From positions 757,667,823-757,731,822 of the forward strand of contig NC_090438.1 of assembly GCF_031143425.1 (NCBI RefSeq): a DNA stretch of 64,000 nt, written 5' to 3'. The position numbers and the translations under genes were made by a program. The DNA is from Pleurodeles waltl (taxonomy: Eukaryota; Chordata; Amphibia; Caudata; Salamandridae). Numbering within the stretch: the stretch's first letter is position 1; each line of letters opens with the position of its first letter. Under the pieces are notes generated by a model. It was not told where the DNA came from. It saw nothing but the letters and a program-made list of their open reading frames with translations, and ran no database searches. Below are positions 11,561 through 22,914 of the stretch, in pieces.

Positions 11561-12490
11561 CTGAAGCCACCAAGATAACTTGGGCCCGGAAGTTCCCTGA
11601 TTTTCTTGAGAACTCTGGACAGAAGTGGTATAGGTGGAAAGGAGGCCAGAGTTCCACTCGAGACGAAAAGCGTCTGAGTGAGTGCCACCTTGGAAACTCC
11701 AATGTGCGAAACAGCTGACATTGCACGTTCTCTGCGGAGGTAAACAGATCTAACCAAGGCTCTCCCCACTGCTGCTGAGACCTTGCCCCACATCCGGCTG
11801 GAGATGACATTCGTGATCGGCTGTGCATCGATGGCTGAGTTTGTCTGCTCTGGTGTTGAGAACCTGCCAGATGTTGAACCACCAGGGTAATGCCCTGATG
11901 TTCCAGCTAGGTCAAGAGGCATAGTGCCTCCTGACAAAGGGTCAGGTCCTTATCCCGCCCTGTTTATTGCAGTACAACATGGCAGTAGCTACACATTGTC
12001 CATGAACACTTGCACTACTGTCCCTTCAACGAAAGTCTGATTCCCTAGAGCTACAAAAGATTGATATGGAGCCCAGACTCCGCCAGAGGCCTCTGATCAT
12101 TGCCTCTCCCATGTGGCCGCCCCAACCTAGGAGCGACTCATCTGTCATTATGGATAGATCTAGCTGGGGAAGGGGGAGGGATCTGCCATGGACCCAAAGC
12201 GGATTCGAAAGCCACCACTGCAGATCTTGCGCAGTCCCCTCTGAGATCTGGACCATATCAGAGAGATTTCCCTGATGCTGCGCCCACTAGAACTTCTGGT
12301 CCCACTGCAGAGCCTGCATATGCCATCTGGCATGAGTCACTAGGAGGATGCAGGAGGGCCATGAGGCCAAGCAGCCTCTGAGTCATTCTCGCCAAAATCC
12401 AGAATAGAGAATGAAACATCAGAACCATAGCCTGAATATCCTGGACTCGCTGCTCGGGAGGATAGGTCTGAAACTGCACTGTGTCCAAAA
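11467..12490 (-). pseudogene. DIRS-A copy 1 RNase H and post-RNase H domain, broken
   Basis: The motif 'MTDESLLGWGGHM' (12026-12256) matches the TDAS-GWG start of DIRS RNase H; the catalytic Asp is present. Downstream, 'VQHLAGS', 'WLDLFTSAENVQ' and 'AQVILVASDW' are the conserved segments that follow RNase H in this family. The segments lie in different frames, so several indels have occurred. In the element RNase H removes the RNA strand during reverse transcription. Confidence 0.75.
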
Positions 12491-13180
12491 CAGCTCACAT
12501 GAAAGGAAGCGTCTGAGAGGGAGTCAGGTGTGACTTTGGCATGTTTATAGTGAACTCCAGAGAATGCAGGAGGTGTGCTGTAGTCTGGAGGTGGGAGTCT
12601 TCAACAGCCAATCGTTGAGGTAGGGGAAGACTGAAACCCCTAAACCTGTGCAGATGAGCTGCGATGACCATTATCACTTTGGTGAACATCCGAGGGGCGC
12701 TGGTAAGGCCAAAGAGGAGTTGAAAATGCCTGTGACCTACCACGAACCACAAGTAACGTCTCTGGGCAGGCAGGACGGGAATATGGAAATAAGCGTCCTG
12801 CAAGTCCAATTCTACCATCCAGTCTCCTGGGTCCAAGGCATATAGGACCTGAGCATAAGTGAGCATTTTGAACTTCTCCTTCTTGAGGAAGAGATTGAAG
12901 GACCGGAGGTCAAGGATAGAGCGGAGGCCATTGCCCTCTTTAGGCACCAGAAAGTAGCGGGAATAACAACCATGGCCTACTTCTGGCACAAGGACCCTCT
13001 CTATGGCCCCTTGGCCAAGAGAACAGTAACCTCCTTGCAGAGATGTGTCAGGTGTTCCTCAGTTATCTGATAATAGGATGGTGGCATGAAGGGACGGGCA
13101 GTCTTGAAGGGGAGGGAGTAGCCCCTTCGGACTATTTGCAAAACCCACCTGTCTGACGTGATGGTGTTCCAGCAGGGCAG
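12490..13180 (-). pseudogene. DIRS-A copy 1 reverse transcriptase, broken
   Basis: A 164-codon open stretch (12495-12989) shows RT motifs: 'YFLVPKEGNGLRSILDLRS', 'VELDLQDAYFHIPV', 'FGLTSAPRMFTKV'. The YLDD segment expected after 'HRFRGFSLPLP' is replaced by 'QRLAVEDSH', so the catalytic aspartate pair is not preserved. The part upstream of 12989 continues in another frame. The same order of motifs is seen in the better copy at 56945-57793. Confidence 0.8.
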
Positions 13181-13189
13181 GTGATAGCG

Positions 13190-14790
13190 AATCCTCCTGC
13201 TGACTTATCCCTGGTGGGGAAGTGCCAGACTAGGACGTTTTGGAGGCTGCAGCTGGGGGGGGGCGAGGAATGGGAGGGTTTGGATGGGATGGGGGAGGGC
13301 AATGGACTGGCAACACCTTTGGCTCCCTGATCCACGCTGATGCTGGATCCCACATCCCCGGCCACACAGAAGCTGAGCATCATGCATGGCACTGTGGCTG
13401 GTACGGAATGGATGTGGCTGGGCACCTCTTCTGTAGCCACAAAAAGGGCGAAAAGCAGACTGAGGTGGGTGAGTGGCAGCAGCGAGGCCGCGGTACCAGG
13501 TCGTAGCATGAAAAGCCAGTTGTACGTAACCAGACGTGGTGCCTCAAGGTCACAGTCAAAGAAACTGATCTGAGAGTTGGTCATATCCAGCCTACATTTG
13601 ATTGTGAACTTGGCTGCATCTCTCCCCTCAGCAAGAGCCTAGGAGAGAATGTCCCAGACCTCCTCCAGGACCTATGACAGTACTTGAGCGACTGTGTTCA
13701 ATAAAGTATGAGTGTAGCGACCCAAAAAGCATGCAGTGTTCACAGACTGCAATGCCAGGCTAGAAGAAGAAAACAGATTCTTCCCAAGGTGGTCCAGCCT
13801 CTTTGATTACCTATCCAAGGGAGTGGAAGGGAATGCACCATGGGACATTAAAGCTTGTATGACCAAACTCCCGGGGGTAGGCTGTTGGGTCAGGAAGCTG
13901 GGTTGTTAGGCGCAAGCATGTGGCAGCGGGCTATTGTCCTATTAACAGGAGCCCCTGTGCTGGGTTTGGACTCAGCCGGAATCAGAGTTTAGCGACACCG
14001 CTCTGGCTGAGTCAGAGTCAGCGGTGACTATAGGTTCAACGACGCACGCGGGCCCAGGTGACGTCAAGAGCGTCAACGCCGGAACCGTTGTCAGGGGAGG
14101 CCGCAATGGTACAACTGATGCTGGTTCGGATCCAGAAGTGGATCCCTGGGTGCCCCTCAGAGCCGAGACTGAAGCCACTGGTGTCGAACCCAAAGGGGCC
14201 TCTTCCAAACCTGTGGGGCCCAAAGGCTCCCCAACAGAGCCAGACTGCCCAAAGATGAGGCGCATGACCTTGTAAAATTCCTTTAATTAGGCAAGCGTGG
14301 CTCCAGCTTCCAGAAACTCAGGGAGGTGTGGAGCCAACCCAGAAATAGGCTCTGAAGATGGAGGCCTAGAGCAAGGACATTCCCTTCTTCCGCACTCTGC
14401 CATCCGACCGATGGGGTGAGGTCGAAGAATGCTTGTACGTCTTTGACTTCTTCTTACCCAAATGCCCGACGATTTTGAATGGGAAAAGGAGGAGTGGTGA
14501 TGGCTCTCTCGACCGAGACAGGGAGCGATGTGGAGCCGGATGCCAGGCCGGAAGCAACTTTAGCAGCAACTCTCTCAAAGCCTTCGGGTTCATGGCCCAG
14601 CTGTCAGAGCACAACGTTGGGTCATGGTCACGCACCAAGCACCACACCAGATGAAGATCAGTCACCGATACCTTGCGGTGACAGTAGTTGAAGGGCTTGA
14701 ATCTGGTCTTCCTTGACCACATCTTGAGGCACCAGAAGTCAAAAAACTTTGACAAAACGTCAAAAGCCCAGTCAAAAAGCGACTGTAAGG
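13190..14790 (-). pseudogene. DIRS-A copy 1 gag region, broken
   Basis: Short frames between RT and the right terminus lie where DIRS gag belongs. Near 14600-14700 the stretch 'CHRKVSVTDLHLVWCLVRDH' matches the zinc-binding-like motif CxxC...TDxHxxxxxC...DH seen much more clearly in DIRS-B gag (around 59430-59560). The first cysteines are degraded. Ser/Pro-rich low-complexity sequence follows. Gag would form the particle; this copy cannot encode one. Confidence 0.6.
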
Positions 14791-14964
14791 GTAGCTCTGT
14801 CCAGATTTGTCCATAGGCTGGCGCAGAAAGAAAAGAAGTGACAGCGCATCAGGGTGGCATCTATATATGACCAATTATGTCATATTCGGTGACCACTATC
14901 CCAACGACGGAACGGGAGCTAACCAACACCACCTAACAGCGCACAAGGGTATTGCGCTAAGAAA

Positions 14965-15041
14965 AATCTACAGATCCAGACTGACACCTGCAGAAAATTC
15001 TAAGGTACAGAATCTGCAACTAGAACACTCTATAAGATACA
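14965..15041 (-). repeat. DIRS-A copy 1 right inverted terminal repeat
   Basis: 'gatccagactgacacctgca' followed by 'aattctaaggtacagaatctg' and 'caactaga' is the inverted counterpart of 9895-9950. The end is near 'tctataagataca'. Confidence 0.8.
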
Positions 15042-15831
15042 GGTTCATAAGGGCGACAGTTAGCTTAAAACCAATGCATTCAGTGGTAGCCCCACTAACC
15101 AGTACATTGGTGTCAAAAGGCCAATAGGGTTCACCTTCTTAGACTTTGGCAGGAAACACTGGGAACTTCTGTTTCATAGCAACACTACTTGTACCATTGC
15201 AGTACCTTAAAGGCTGATGCAACTTTCTTATGCAGGTCCACAGACACGTCTATGTTCAAAGAAGCATTTCATGACTTCTATCCGCATATAACCAATATAA
15301 CAGACTTGATTAACCAGAAAGTCATTGTGTTATGTTAGACAGCACAAAGAACCAAAAATGTTTTAAACCATGAATTTGCTCCTTTAATGCAATTGATAAT
15401 TTTTTTGAGGCATTTGTTAACTGCTGCACTTTGTGGCTTTTATTACATGTTTCTTATCATGTAGACCAGTGGTACTAGAATAGTAGGTCAATCTAACAAT
15501 GTAAACCTTTTAATTTGTCTGTTTTATGTGTCTCTTTTTTGTGTAATGGTTTCATATAACCATGCACTCTATTAATGAACTTGAATCCTACACCCACATG
15601 TTTCTCAACATTAAGGTAAGCAGAAATAAATAACTAGGATCGACAATGTCTTTCAGAAGTGCAAGCCTGAGGGACCAATCTTGGAAAAGCTACACCTAAA
15701 GGCAAAGAAGTACGAACATAATAACATGTACATTGTACTTGGACGCAGAGTACGGTTAAGATGACTCCCAGTCTTTTGGGCTTGTCTCCAAATGTCACTG
15801 CAATAAGTAAAATACAGTAGAAGAAACTTAC
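15042..15831. other. Intron-like sequence, nothing assigned
   Basis: Unique-looking AT-rich sequence between the DIRS-A copy and the next candidate exon. No repeat ends, RNA gene or exon could be supported. Confidence 0.35.
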
Positions 15832-15912
15832 AGTGGTTTCTCCAGGCTTGCAGTCCAACACACCTTTCAGGGACTGTAAGGACAGCAAAATGACTTGTTC
15901 GAAGTGTGACGG
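15832..15912 (-). CDS. Candidate internal exon of a host gene (27 codons)
   Basis: On the minus strand the acceptor context 'tgtttgtgctttcag' precedes 81 bases open in phase 0, followed by a consensus donor GTAAGTTTCT. The peptide begins PSHFEQVILLSLQSLKG and ends in CKPGETT. Length and phase fit both neighbouring candidate exons. The sequence recurs nowhere else in the window. The protein is not recognised. This is the best of the three exon calls because both splice sites are strong. Confidence 0.6.
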
Positions 15913-16167
15913 CTGAAAGCACAAACACATGTGGGTCACTTTTCATTTAAGATTAATAACTTTGTATTTTAAAACAAACAATAACACTTCTTGCTCTGAA
16001 AAAGTACACTTTAGGTAAAAACTGTTTAAAATATCGTAACAACAGTAACCTCCCTTTTAATGATACATGCTGTAACACATATGCAGAAATGCTCCTTTTC
16101 ACAAAGTTTAATTTACGCCCCAGGGTCCTTTTTGCTGTGACTTATTCTTGTAGTACGCTTGGCTTAC

Positions 16168-16206
16168 CTGAATGTCAAGGATAAACCACGATTTCAACAA
16201 GACTAA
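16168..16206 (-). CDS. Candidate host exon abutting a MITE
   Basis: A donor 'CAG gtaagc' on the minus strand closes an open stretch reading LLKSWFILDIQ in the phase needed by the next exon at 15832-15912. The MITE at 16207-16375 begins exactly at the 5' side. Beyond the MITE the same frame stays open for about 60-75 more bases (16376 to about 16450), so the exon may originally have extended there and been split, or the acceptor now lies at the MITE edge ('ccctTAG'). It could also be chance, or the gene may be a pseudogene. Confidence 0.38.
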
Positions 16207-16375
16207 GGGCCTGATTCTGAGTTTGGGAATGGGTTACTCAGTCACAAACGTGACGGATATACTGTCCACTGTATTACGATCCCCATGGGCTATAATGGGA
16301 TCGTAATACAGCGAACGGGATATCCGTCACGTTTGTGACAGAGTAGCACCCTCTGCCAAACTCTAAATCAGGCCC
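16207..16375. mobile_element. Palindromic Harbinger-type MITE (169 bp)
   Basis: The element is nearly one large inverted repeat. It opens GGGCCTGATTCTGAGTTTGG and closes with CCAAACTC plus TAAATCAGGCCC. The inner arms 'gtcacaaacgtgacggatat' and 'atatccgtcacgtttgtgac' flank 'tattacgatcccc'/'gggatcgtaata'. GGGCCTGATT ends and full-length palindromy suggest a PIF/Harbinger-derived MITE. A TAA lies on the left; the right side reads AAG, so the 3-bp duplication is not clean. The RNA would fold into a long hairpin. Confidence 0.8.
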
Positions 16376-19300
16376 AAGTCATGTCTACTCAAAGCAAAAT
16401 CTTTGAGACTCAAGCCCCATATACTTGTAATTACCTTCTTTAAATGAATTTCAGGTCCGTGGGAAATAAGACAGTAAGTATGACAACTCACATTAATTAT
16501 CAAACTAAATGTGAGAAACTCGTCTACATGAGGAACTTCACAGAAGACATCACATATTCTCTAATATTCGTTCTATGTAGTAAAGGAAAGTTTGGAAACA
16601 CAAAGAAGCATGGGCTAATGACCTATACAGGTATCCAGGTATCTGAAACATAGCAGCTGCTATTATGGGTACCGGTATGTGCGAAGTCGGGAACCAATAT
16701 GAAAACTTGTTTGGACAGTAACACATGGTGCCTAACATATGTAAATGGAATCACTGATTGAGAGGGTACATTCTGCTCTACAACACTACCTGTATTTTCC
16801 CACTTCTTGCATCTTGAGCTCATATCTGGATTAAAGACTGATATTGAAAATCAGGGCAGACACTCAGGAATAATGCTGTTGGAGTATATGCCCTCCTACA
16901 ACCAGGACGCTAAAATGATGGTAAAAATCTCACCCAGCTGTCAAGATAACCAAGTGCAAATATAAACAAGTCTTCAATAGCAATGAGTGATGCTTGCAGT
17001 GACAAAGATTATAATTACGTACATCGACTGCACATTCATAGCACGAAGTACCCACTCAGTATCATGATTGCAGAGGCATAATATTGGTAAGTATTGTCAT
17101 TCTGTAACATTATCAATGCTACTGCTTGATTCCTCAGTTTGTCACATGTGTAACCTGCCTGCATTTATTAGAGCACTCAATTCTCCAGTAGAGTAATATC
17201 CTTTCGTCCATCGATCCACCAACTATCTATTTATCCACTCAATTATCCATACACCCACTCGCCACCTGTTGACTGATTTATCAACCTCAGCCGTCCACAC
17301 AAACACCAATATGGCAATCAATGAAGCACTTGCAATTTCTCATTTTCAGAGTCTGGAAGTGTGTTTATTGGCTATGGCGAGGGGAGCAAGGCATGAAGGT
17401 TAAGGGAGAAGAGGAAGGGGGTTCCCATCTCGTTAATGCAGTTCTACTGTGAATTAGCTACGAGAGCTAACTTGTATACTGGGATGAGGAGGATTTTATT
17501 CTGTCGTTTATGTTTTTGTTTCAGAATCCATTTAAATTTTTCTATTTGCAGACTGACTGTAAATCACTATCATAATAGCTGATGAGAAGCTGATACATTT
17601 AGTGTTGTTTTATTTGCCTATGCTGTGTATAGCCTGTACCTCTTTCTCGCCTCTGACATATTAGCCTCATTCTCATGCTTGGCACAGTGAAGATTCACAA
17701 ACTACTAACTCAGCATCTGCAAGTCTACATTTCGTGTATCTTTTCACAGTATTTTCAATTATTTTCATGAGAAGCATGTGTACTTCCTTCAGTTTCTGTC
17801 ATGTGTACTCTATCTTGAGGTATGTAAGATGAAAACATAGAAAAAGTCATAATGTGAGAGGGGTTAGCATCAGATGCTCACAGCTAATGGAAGGGAAATA
17901 CTAGCAAAGCAATGCGAAATTGCATTTTGAACGTTCAGCTGAATAAACTTAGGCAGACTTCACTTAGATGTACAAGTAGTCAGTCTTATCTTTGCCAATA
18001 CTCAAGTGATATATCCGGAATACTCTTCATTAGTAAATATGTATTACTTTTCTCTGATTCATTTTCAAAGAAATTGGGATCCATTACAAATTGTAAAAAA
18101 CTGGACATTGTAATTATTTTAAGATATATGAAACCATTTTTCGATGGTTTTGATATTTCTGTCTTGTCTTAAAATGAATGGGATTAACTAGAAGCTTTCT
18201 TTGTACTAAGTAAAGAGATTGTCTTATGCAGGGACAGAATAGCAGCAAACTATCATTCGGAGTAGACAGCAGTTTGCCTGAAATGCTTGTGATATAGACT
18301 CTTTCTTGTAGGTATTCTGTAACTATTCTAGACCATTAAAGGGAGAGGCATTTCTAAGCCGGTGCGCTTTAGTGTTTATTGTAAAGCCAGATAAGAACAC
18401 AAATCCCACAGTGTTTTGGCAATTGAACATTGTATTACATTTATTGCATTGATTCGTTGAAATAATTAAAATATTAAACAAATACAAGACACTTAATTCA
18501 GACTTTTTTTTTTTTTTTATTCTTCCGACGTACTTTACTATTAAATATTCATCTGTTTTAGACAGTGGATGTGCAACCAAAGAAAAAAAGCAAACCATTT
18601 TTATGAAGTCACAGTCTGCCTCCCTCCAGCCTTGTGTAAAATTTAGATTGACACAAATTATGCAAATACCATGATAATGCGATCAACTTTTCCAGAATGT
18701 TCTTATTAGAATAAGCTGAGTATTAAATTAACTACTCATCCCAGGAAAGTATGATTTCCAATCCTCAAAACTGGATTGTGTACTAACTGTAAAAACATTG
18801 CTGCCTTATTTTCAGTGCTGTAACTTCTTTGTTCCTAATTTCGTCATTACATCTATAGCTAATTGCTTAGTTTTAAGCTCGACGTCAAATCATGAGTTGT
18901 TCTTATTTATTTGCGAAAAAGCTGAAGTCTCATTTTTTGACCATTGACCTACTTGATAACTCAGCTAATACACCCTGCCCTATCAGGATGCCCCCCTCAA
19001 TTTTCCACTGCTAATTTCTAGCGTTAATTAATGAGATTGCGCAGTGAACCTATGAAATGAATTTCAGTAAGCTTTTCAGACCTGAATGAAATCTGGACCG
19101 TTTGTGCTGTCACTTCAGTCTGCGGGGCCGAGATGATGCTTATTGTGTCTATGCAAGAAGTAGGAGAACGGAGACATCCTGACTGGAGCACGGCAGCACA
19201 CACTGGTGCCACCCAGTGATGTACTGAGGAACACATTGGGGGTGCTCAAAGAGTAGCTAGATGAGGGAATTAACTGATTAAACCAGACTGGGAGTTCAGC

Positions 19301-19879
19301 AGCTTTTTTATGGTGACCATTCCTCCAACTGCAGCCTTGGTGCCAAGTAGACCACAGCAAATCGGAGACACAAGTTTCGTCCCCCACCTCCTCTGAAAGG
19401 GGCACATACAACCCTCCCTTCTATTTGAGGGCTACAGGTAGTTACAACACAGCAGGAACACACTGATCACTTATATACCCTACACTCAAACAGGAAAGCA
19501 AGAGAAATATAAGGTTTTAGACCATGATTCCTTAATCAAAATAAAATTAAACCTACCAACAGCTGCACATAGCCATGTAGCTGAATCAGATTAAGGCCAC
19601 ACACTCAGTTACAGAGCTGAATGGCAGTTAATGTATTTTGGGGGAGGGAAAATTTGAACACTTTGACAATTTTAAGGGTGATTAACCTAAGCAATTCGGA
19701 GGATCTGAGGTGCTTTCCAAAACACGTTTTAATCAAGAAGAAGAGTGTTCAAGCTTCTGCATCCTTCACATTTAGGAGAACATCCCACGTATTCACTAGA
19801 AAGGAGGAGGCAGTGCAAAGCTCAGAAGCCATCATCACGTTCTTGTAAGATCCAGATATGAGGGGTTGCTGTCCCGAGT
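16376..19879. other. Gene-poor, AT-rich sequence
   Basis: Over 3 kb without a supported gene or recognisable element end. It holds a degenerate ATCC-rich microsatellite at about 17208-17280, and a T-run at 18506-18520. It is presumably intron or intergenic sequence of the minus-strand host gene. Confidence 0.35.
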
Positions 19880-19908
19880 GCTGCAGTCTGGAATTGAGTT
19901 AATCAGCA

Positions 19909-20235
19909 ATGTGCTATCAGACCTTCAGTTTGGTTTGCGTTTTGGCCCATTTTCAATTCTCTTTGTATGTAAACGGTTTAGACGAGCAACCACTGGCCCT
20001 TAATGCTGACTGTCCGCAAATATACAATCAAAGTGTCCCTGCATTGATTTATACAAATGACACAGTTCTAATCGCCAGGACAGCAATAGGTCTAGAGCGA
20101 CTGCTTGATCAATTTTGCACTTACATGGCCAGTTTGGACCTTGCGGACAATCAGGCAAACACCCATGTAATGGTATTTGGATCCAGTAAGGAGGACAGTG
20201 TTGTCTTGAGAGTGAACAACCACATAGTTAGTACT
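19909..20235 (+). pseudogene. LINE reverse transcriptase fragment
   Basis: An open frame reads 'FSLYVNGLDEQPLALNADCP', 'VPALIYTNDTVLIARTAIGL', 'ERLLDQF' and 'THVMVFGSSKED'. The active-site motif of LINE RTs (YADD) appears here as YTND, so the catalytic aspartate pair is damaged. The surrounding pattern (GLxRLLDxF, KTxVMVFG) is typical of non-LTR retrotransposon RT palm and thumb. Translation runs on into the solo LTR and has no further meaning. Confidence 0.65.
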
Positions 20236-22914
20236 TGTAAGGCAATGCCTCCTTGGCATGGTTACCCCCTGACTTTTTGCCTTTGCTGATGCTATGTTTT
20301 GAATTGAAAGTGTGCTGAGGCCTGCTAACCAGGCCCCAGCACCAGTGTTCTTTCCCTAACCTGTACTTTTGTATCCACAATTGGCACACCCTGGCATCCA
20401 GATAAGTCCCTCGTAAATGGTACCCCTGGTACCAAGGGCCCTGATGCCAAGGAAGGTCTCTAAGGGCTGCAGCATGTCTTATGCCACCCTGGAGACCCCT
20501 CACTCAGCACAGACACACTGCTTGCCAGCTTGTGTGTGCTGGTGAGAACAAAATGAGTAAGTCGACATGGCACTCCCCTCAGGGTGCCATGCCAGCCTCT
20601 CACTGCCTATGCAAGTATAGATAAGTCACCCCTCTAGCAGGCCTTACAGCCCTAAGGCAGGGTGCACTATACCATAGGTGAGGGCACCAGTGAATGAGCA
20701 CTGTGCCCCTACAGTGTCTAAGCAAAACCTTAGACATTGTAAGTGCATGGTAGCCAAAAGAGTATATGGTCTGGGAGTCTGTTTTACACGAACTCCACAG
20801 CACCATAATGGCTACACTGAAAACTGGGAAGTTTGGTATCAAACTTCTCAGCACAATAAATGCACACTGATGCCAGTGTACATTTTATTGTAAAATACAC
20901 CACAGAGGGCACCTTAGAGGTGCCCCCTGAAACCTTAACCGACTATCTGTGTAGGCTGACTGGTTCCAGCAGCCTGCCACAACCGAGACATGTTGCTGGC
21001 CCCATGGGGAGAGTGCCTTTGTCACTCTGAGGCCAGTAACAAAGCCTGCACTGGGTGGAGATGCTAACACCTCCCCCAGGCAGGAGCTGTCACACCTGGC
21101 GGTGAGCCTCAAAGGCTCACCCCTTTGTGCCAGCACCGCGGGACACTCCAGCTAGTGGAGTTGCCCGCCCCCTCCGGCCACGGCCCCCACTTTTGGCGGC
21201 AAGGCCGGAGAAAATAATGAGAAAAACAAGGAGGAGTCACTGACCAGTCAGGACAGCCCCTAAGGTGTCCTGAGCTGAAGTGACTAACTTTTAGAAATCC
21301 TCCATCTTGCAGATGGAGGATTCCCCCAATAGGATTAGGGATGTGACCCCCTCCCCTTGGGAGGAGGCACAAAGAGGGTGTACTCACCCTCAGGGCTAGT
21401 AGCCATTGGCTACTAACCCCCCAGACCTAAACACGCCCTTAAATTTAGTATTTAAGGGCTTCCCTGAACCTAAGAATTTAGATTCCTGAAACTACAAGAA
21501 GAGGACTGCTGAGCTGAAAAACCCCTGCAGAGGAAGAACAGAAGACACCAACTGCTTTGGCCCCAGACTTACCGGCCTGTCTCCTGCCTTCCAAAGAAAC
21601 CTGCTCCAGCGTCGCTTTCCAAGGGACCAGCGACCTCTGAATCCTCTGAGGACTGCCCTGCTTCAAGAAAGACAAGAAACTCCCGAGGACAGCGGCACTG
21701 CTCCAAAAGAACTGCAACTTTGTTTCAAGGAGCAGATTTAAAGACCCCTGCAACTCCCAGCAAGAAGCGTGAGACTTGCAACACTGCACCCGGCGACCCC
21801 GACTCGACTGGTGGAGAACCAACACCTCAGGGAGGACCCTCCGGCGACTCCAAGACTGAGTAACCAAAGTTGTCCCCCCCTGTGCCCCCACAGCGACGCC
21901 TGCAGAGGGAATCCCGAGGCTCCCCCTGACCGCGACTGCCTGAACTCCATTTCCCGACGGCTGGAAAAGACCCTGCACCCGCAGCCCCCAGCACCTGAAG
22001 GAACGGAACTCCTGTGCAGGAGTGACCCCCAGGAGGCCCTCTCCCTTGCCCAGGTGGTGGCTACCCCGAGGAGCCCCCCCCTTGCCTGCCTGAATCACTG
22101 AAGAGACCCCTTGGTCTCCCATAGGAAACTATTGGAAACCCAACGCGTGTTTACACACTGCACCCGGCCGCCCCCGCGCTGCTGAGGGTGTACTTTTTGT
22201 GCTGACTCGTGTCCCCCCCGGTGCCCTACAAAACCCCCCTGGTCTGCCCTCCGAAGACGCAGGTACTTACCTGCTGGCAGACTGGAACCGGGGCACCCCA
22301 TTCTCTCCATTGAAGCCTATGTGTTTTGGGCACCTCTTTGACCTTTGCACCTGACCGGCCCTGAGCTGCTGGTGTGATAACTTTGGGGTTGCTCTGAACC
22401 CCCAACGGTGGGCTACTTTGGACCCCAATCTCAAACCTGTAGGTAATTTACTTACCTGCTAAAACTAACATTACTTTACCTCCCCCAGGAACTGTGAAAA
22501 TTGCAGTGTCCACTTTTAAAACAGCTTATTGTGTTTTATGTAAAAAGTATACATGCTAATGTAATGATTCAAAGTTCCTAAAGTACTTACCTGCAATACC
22601 TTTCAAATGCGATATTACATGTAGAATTTGAACCTGTGGTTCTTAAAATAAACTAAATAAAGATATTTTTCTATAACAAAACCTATTGGCTGGATTTGTC
22701 TCTGAGTGTGTGTTCCTCATTTATTGCCTGTGTGTATGTACAACAAATGCTTAACACTACTCCTTTGATAAGCCTACTGCTCGACCACACTACCACAAAA
22801 TAGAGCATTAGTATTATCTCTTTTTGCCACTATCTTACCTCTAAGGGGAACCCTTGGACTCTGTGCATGCTATTCCTTACTTTGAAATAGCACATACAGA
22901 GCCAACTTCCTACA
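20236..22914 (+). repeat. Solo LTR-B, copy 2
   Basis: Starts TGTAAGGCAATGCCTCCTTGG and ends GAGCCAACTTCCTACA, 2,679 bp in plus orientation, flanked by the five-base duplication GTACT (20231-20235 and 22915-22919). No internal element remains. Polyadenylation signals AATAAA lie at 22647 and 22656, about 260 bases from the 3' end. This is the cleanest full-length LTR of the family and a good reference. Confidence 0.92.

Larger units (their letters stand above)
9854..15041 (-). mobile_element. DIRS-A retrotransposon, copy 1 (full-length, dead)
   Basis: This 5.19-kb DIRS-type element lies on the minus strand. Inverted terminal repeats sit at about 9865-9950 and 14965-15041 ('tctagttgcagattcctt' against 'agaatctgcaactaga'). 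Near the left end an internal complementary region (10225-10335) reproduces the joined right and left ends, the hallmark of DIRS replication through a circle. Order of genes from the 5' end: gag, RT, RNase H, tyrosine recombinase. All frames are broken. DIRS elements make no target duplication, and none is seen. It sits in what appears to be an intron of a minus-strand host gene, in the same orientation. Confidence 0.88.

Noticed and set aside
16444..16480. Plus-strand micro-exon: 'tgaatttcag' 19 bases 'gtaagtatg'.
   Set aside because: Only 19 bases, wrong strand for the other exons, no phase support.
20678..20893. An open frame of about 70 codons (NLRHCKC..., NWEVWYQTSQHNKC) that recurs at 7296-7511, 28314-28577, 63626-63829.
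   Set aside because: It recurs because the LTR recurs. It changes length between copies, lies antisense or sense indiscriminately, and shows no known domain.
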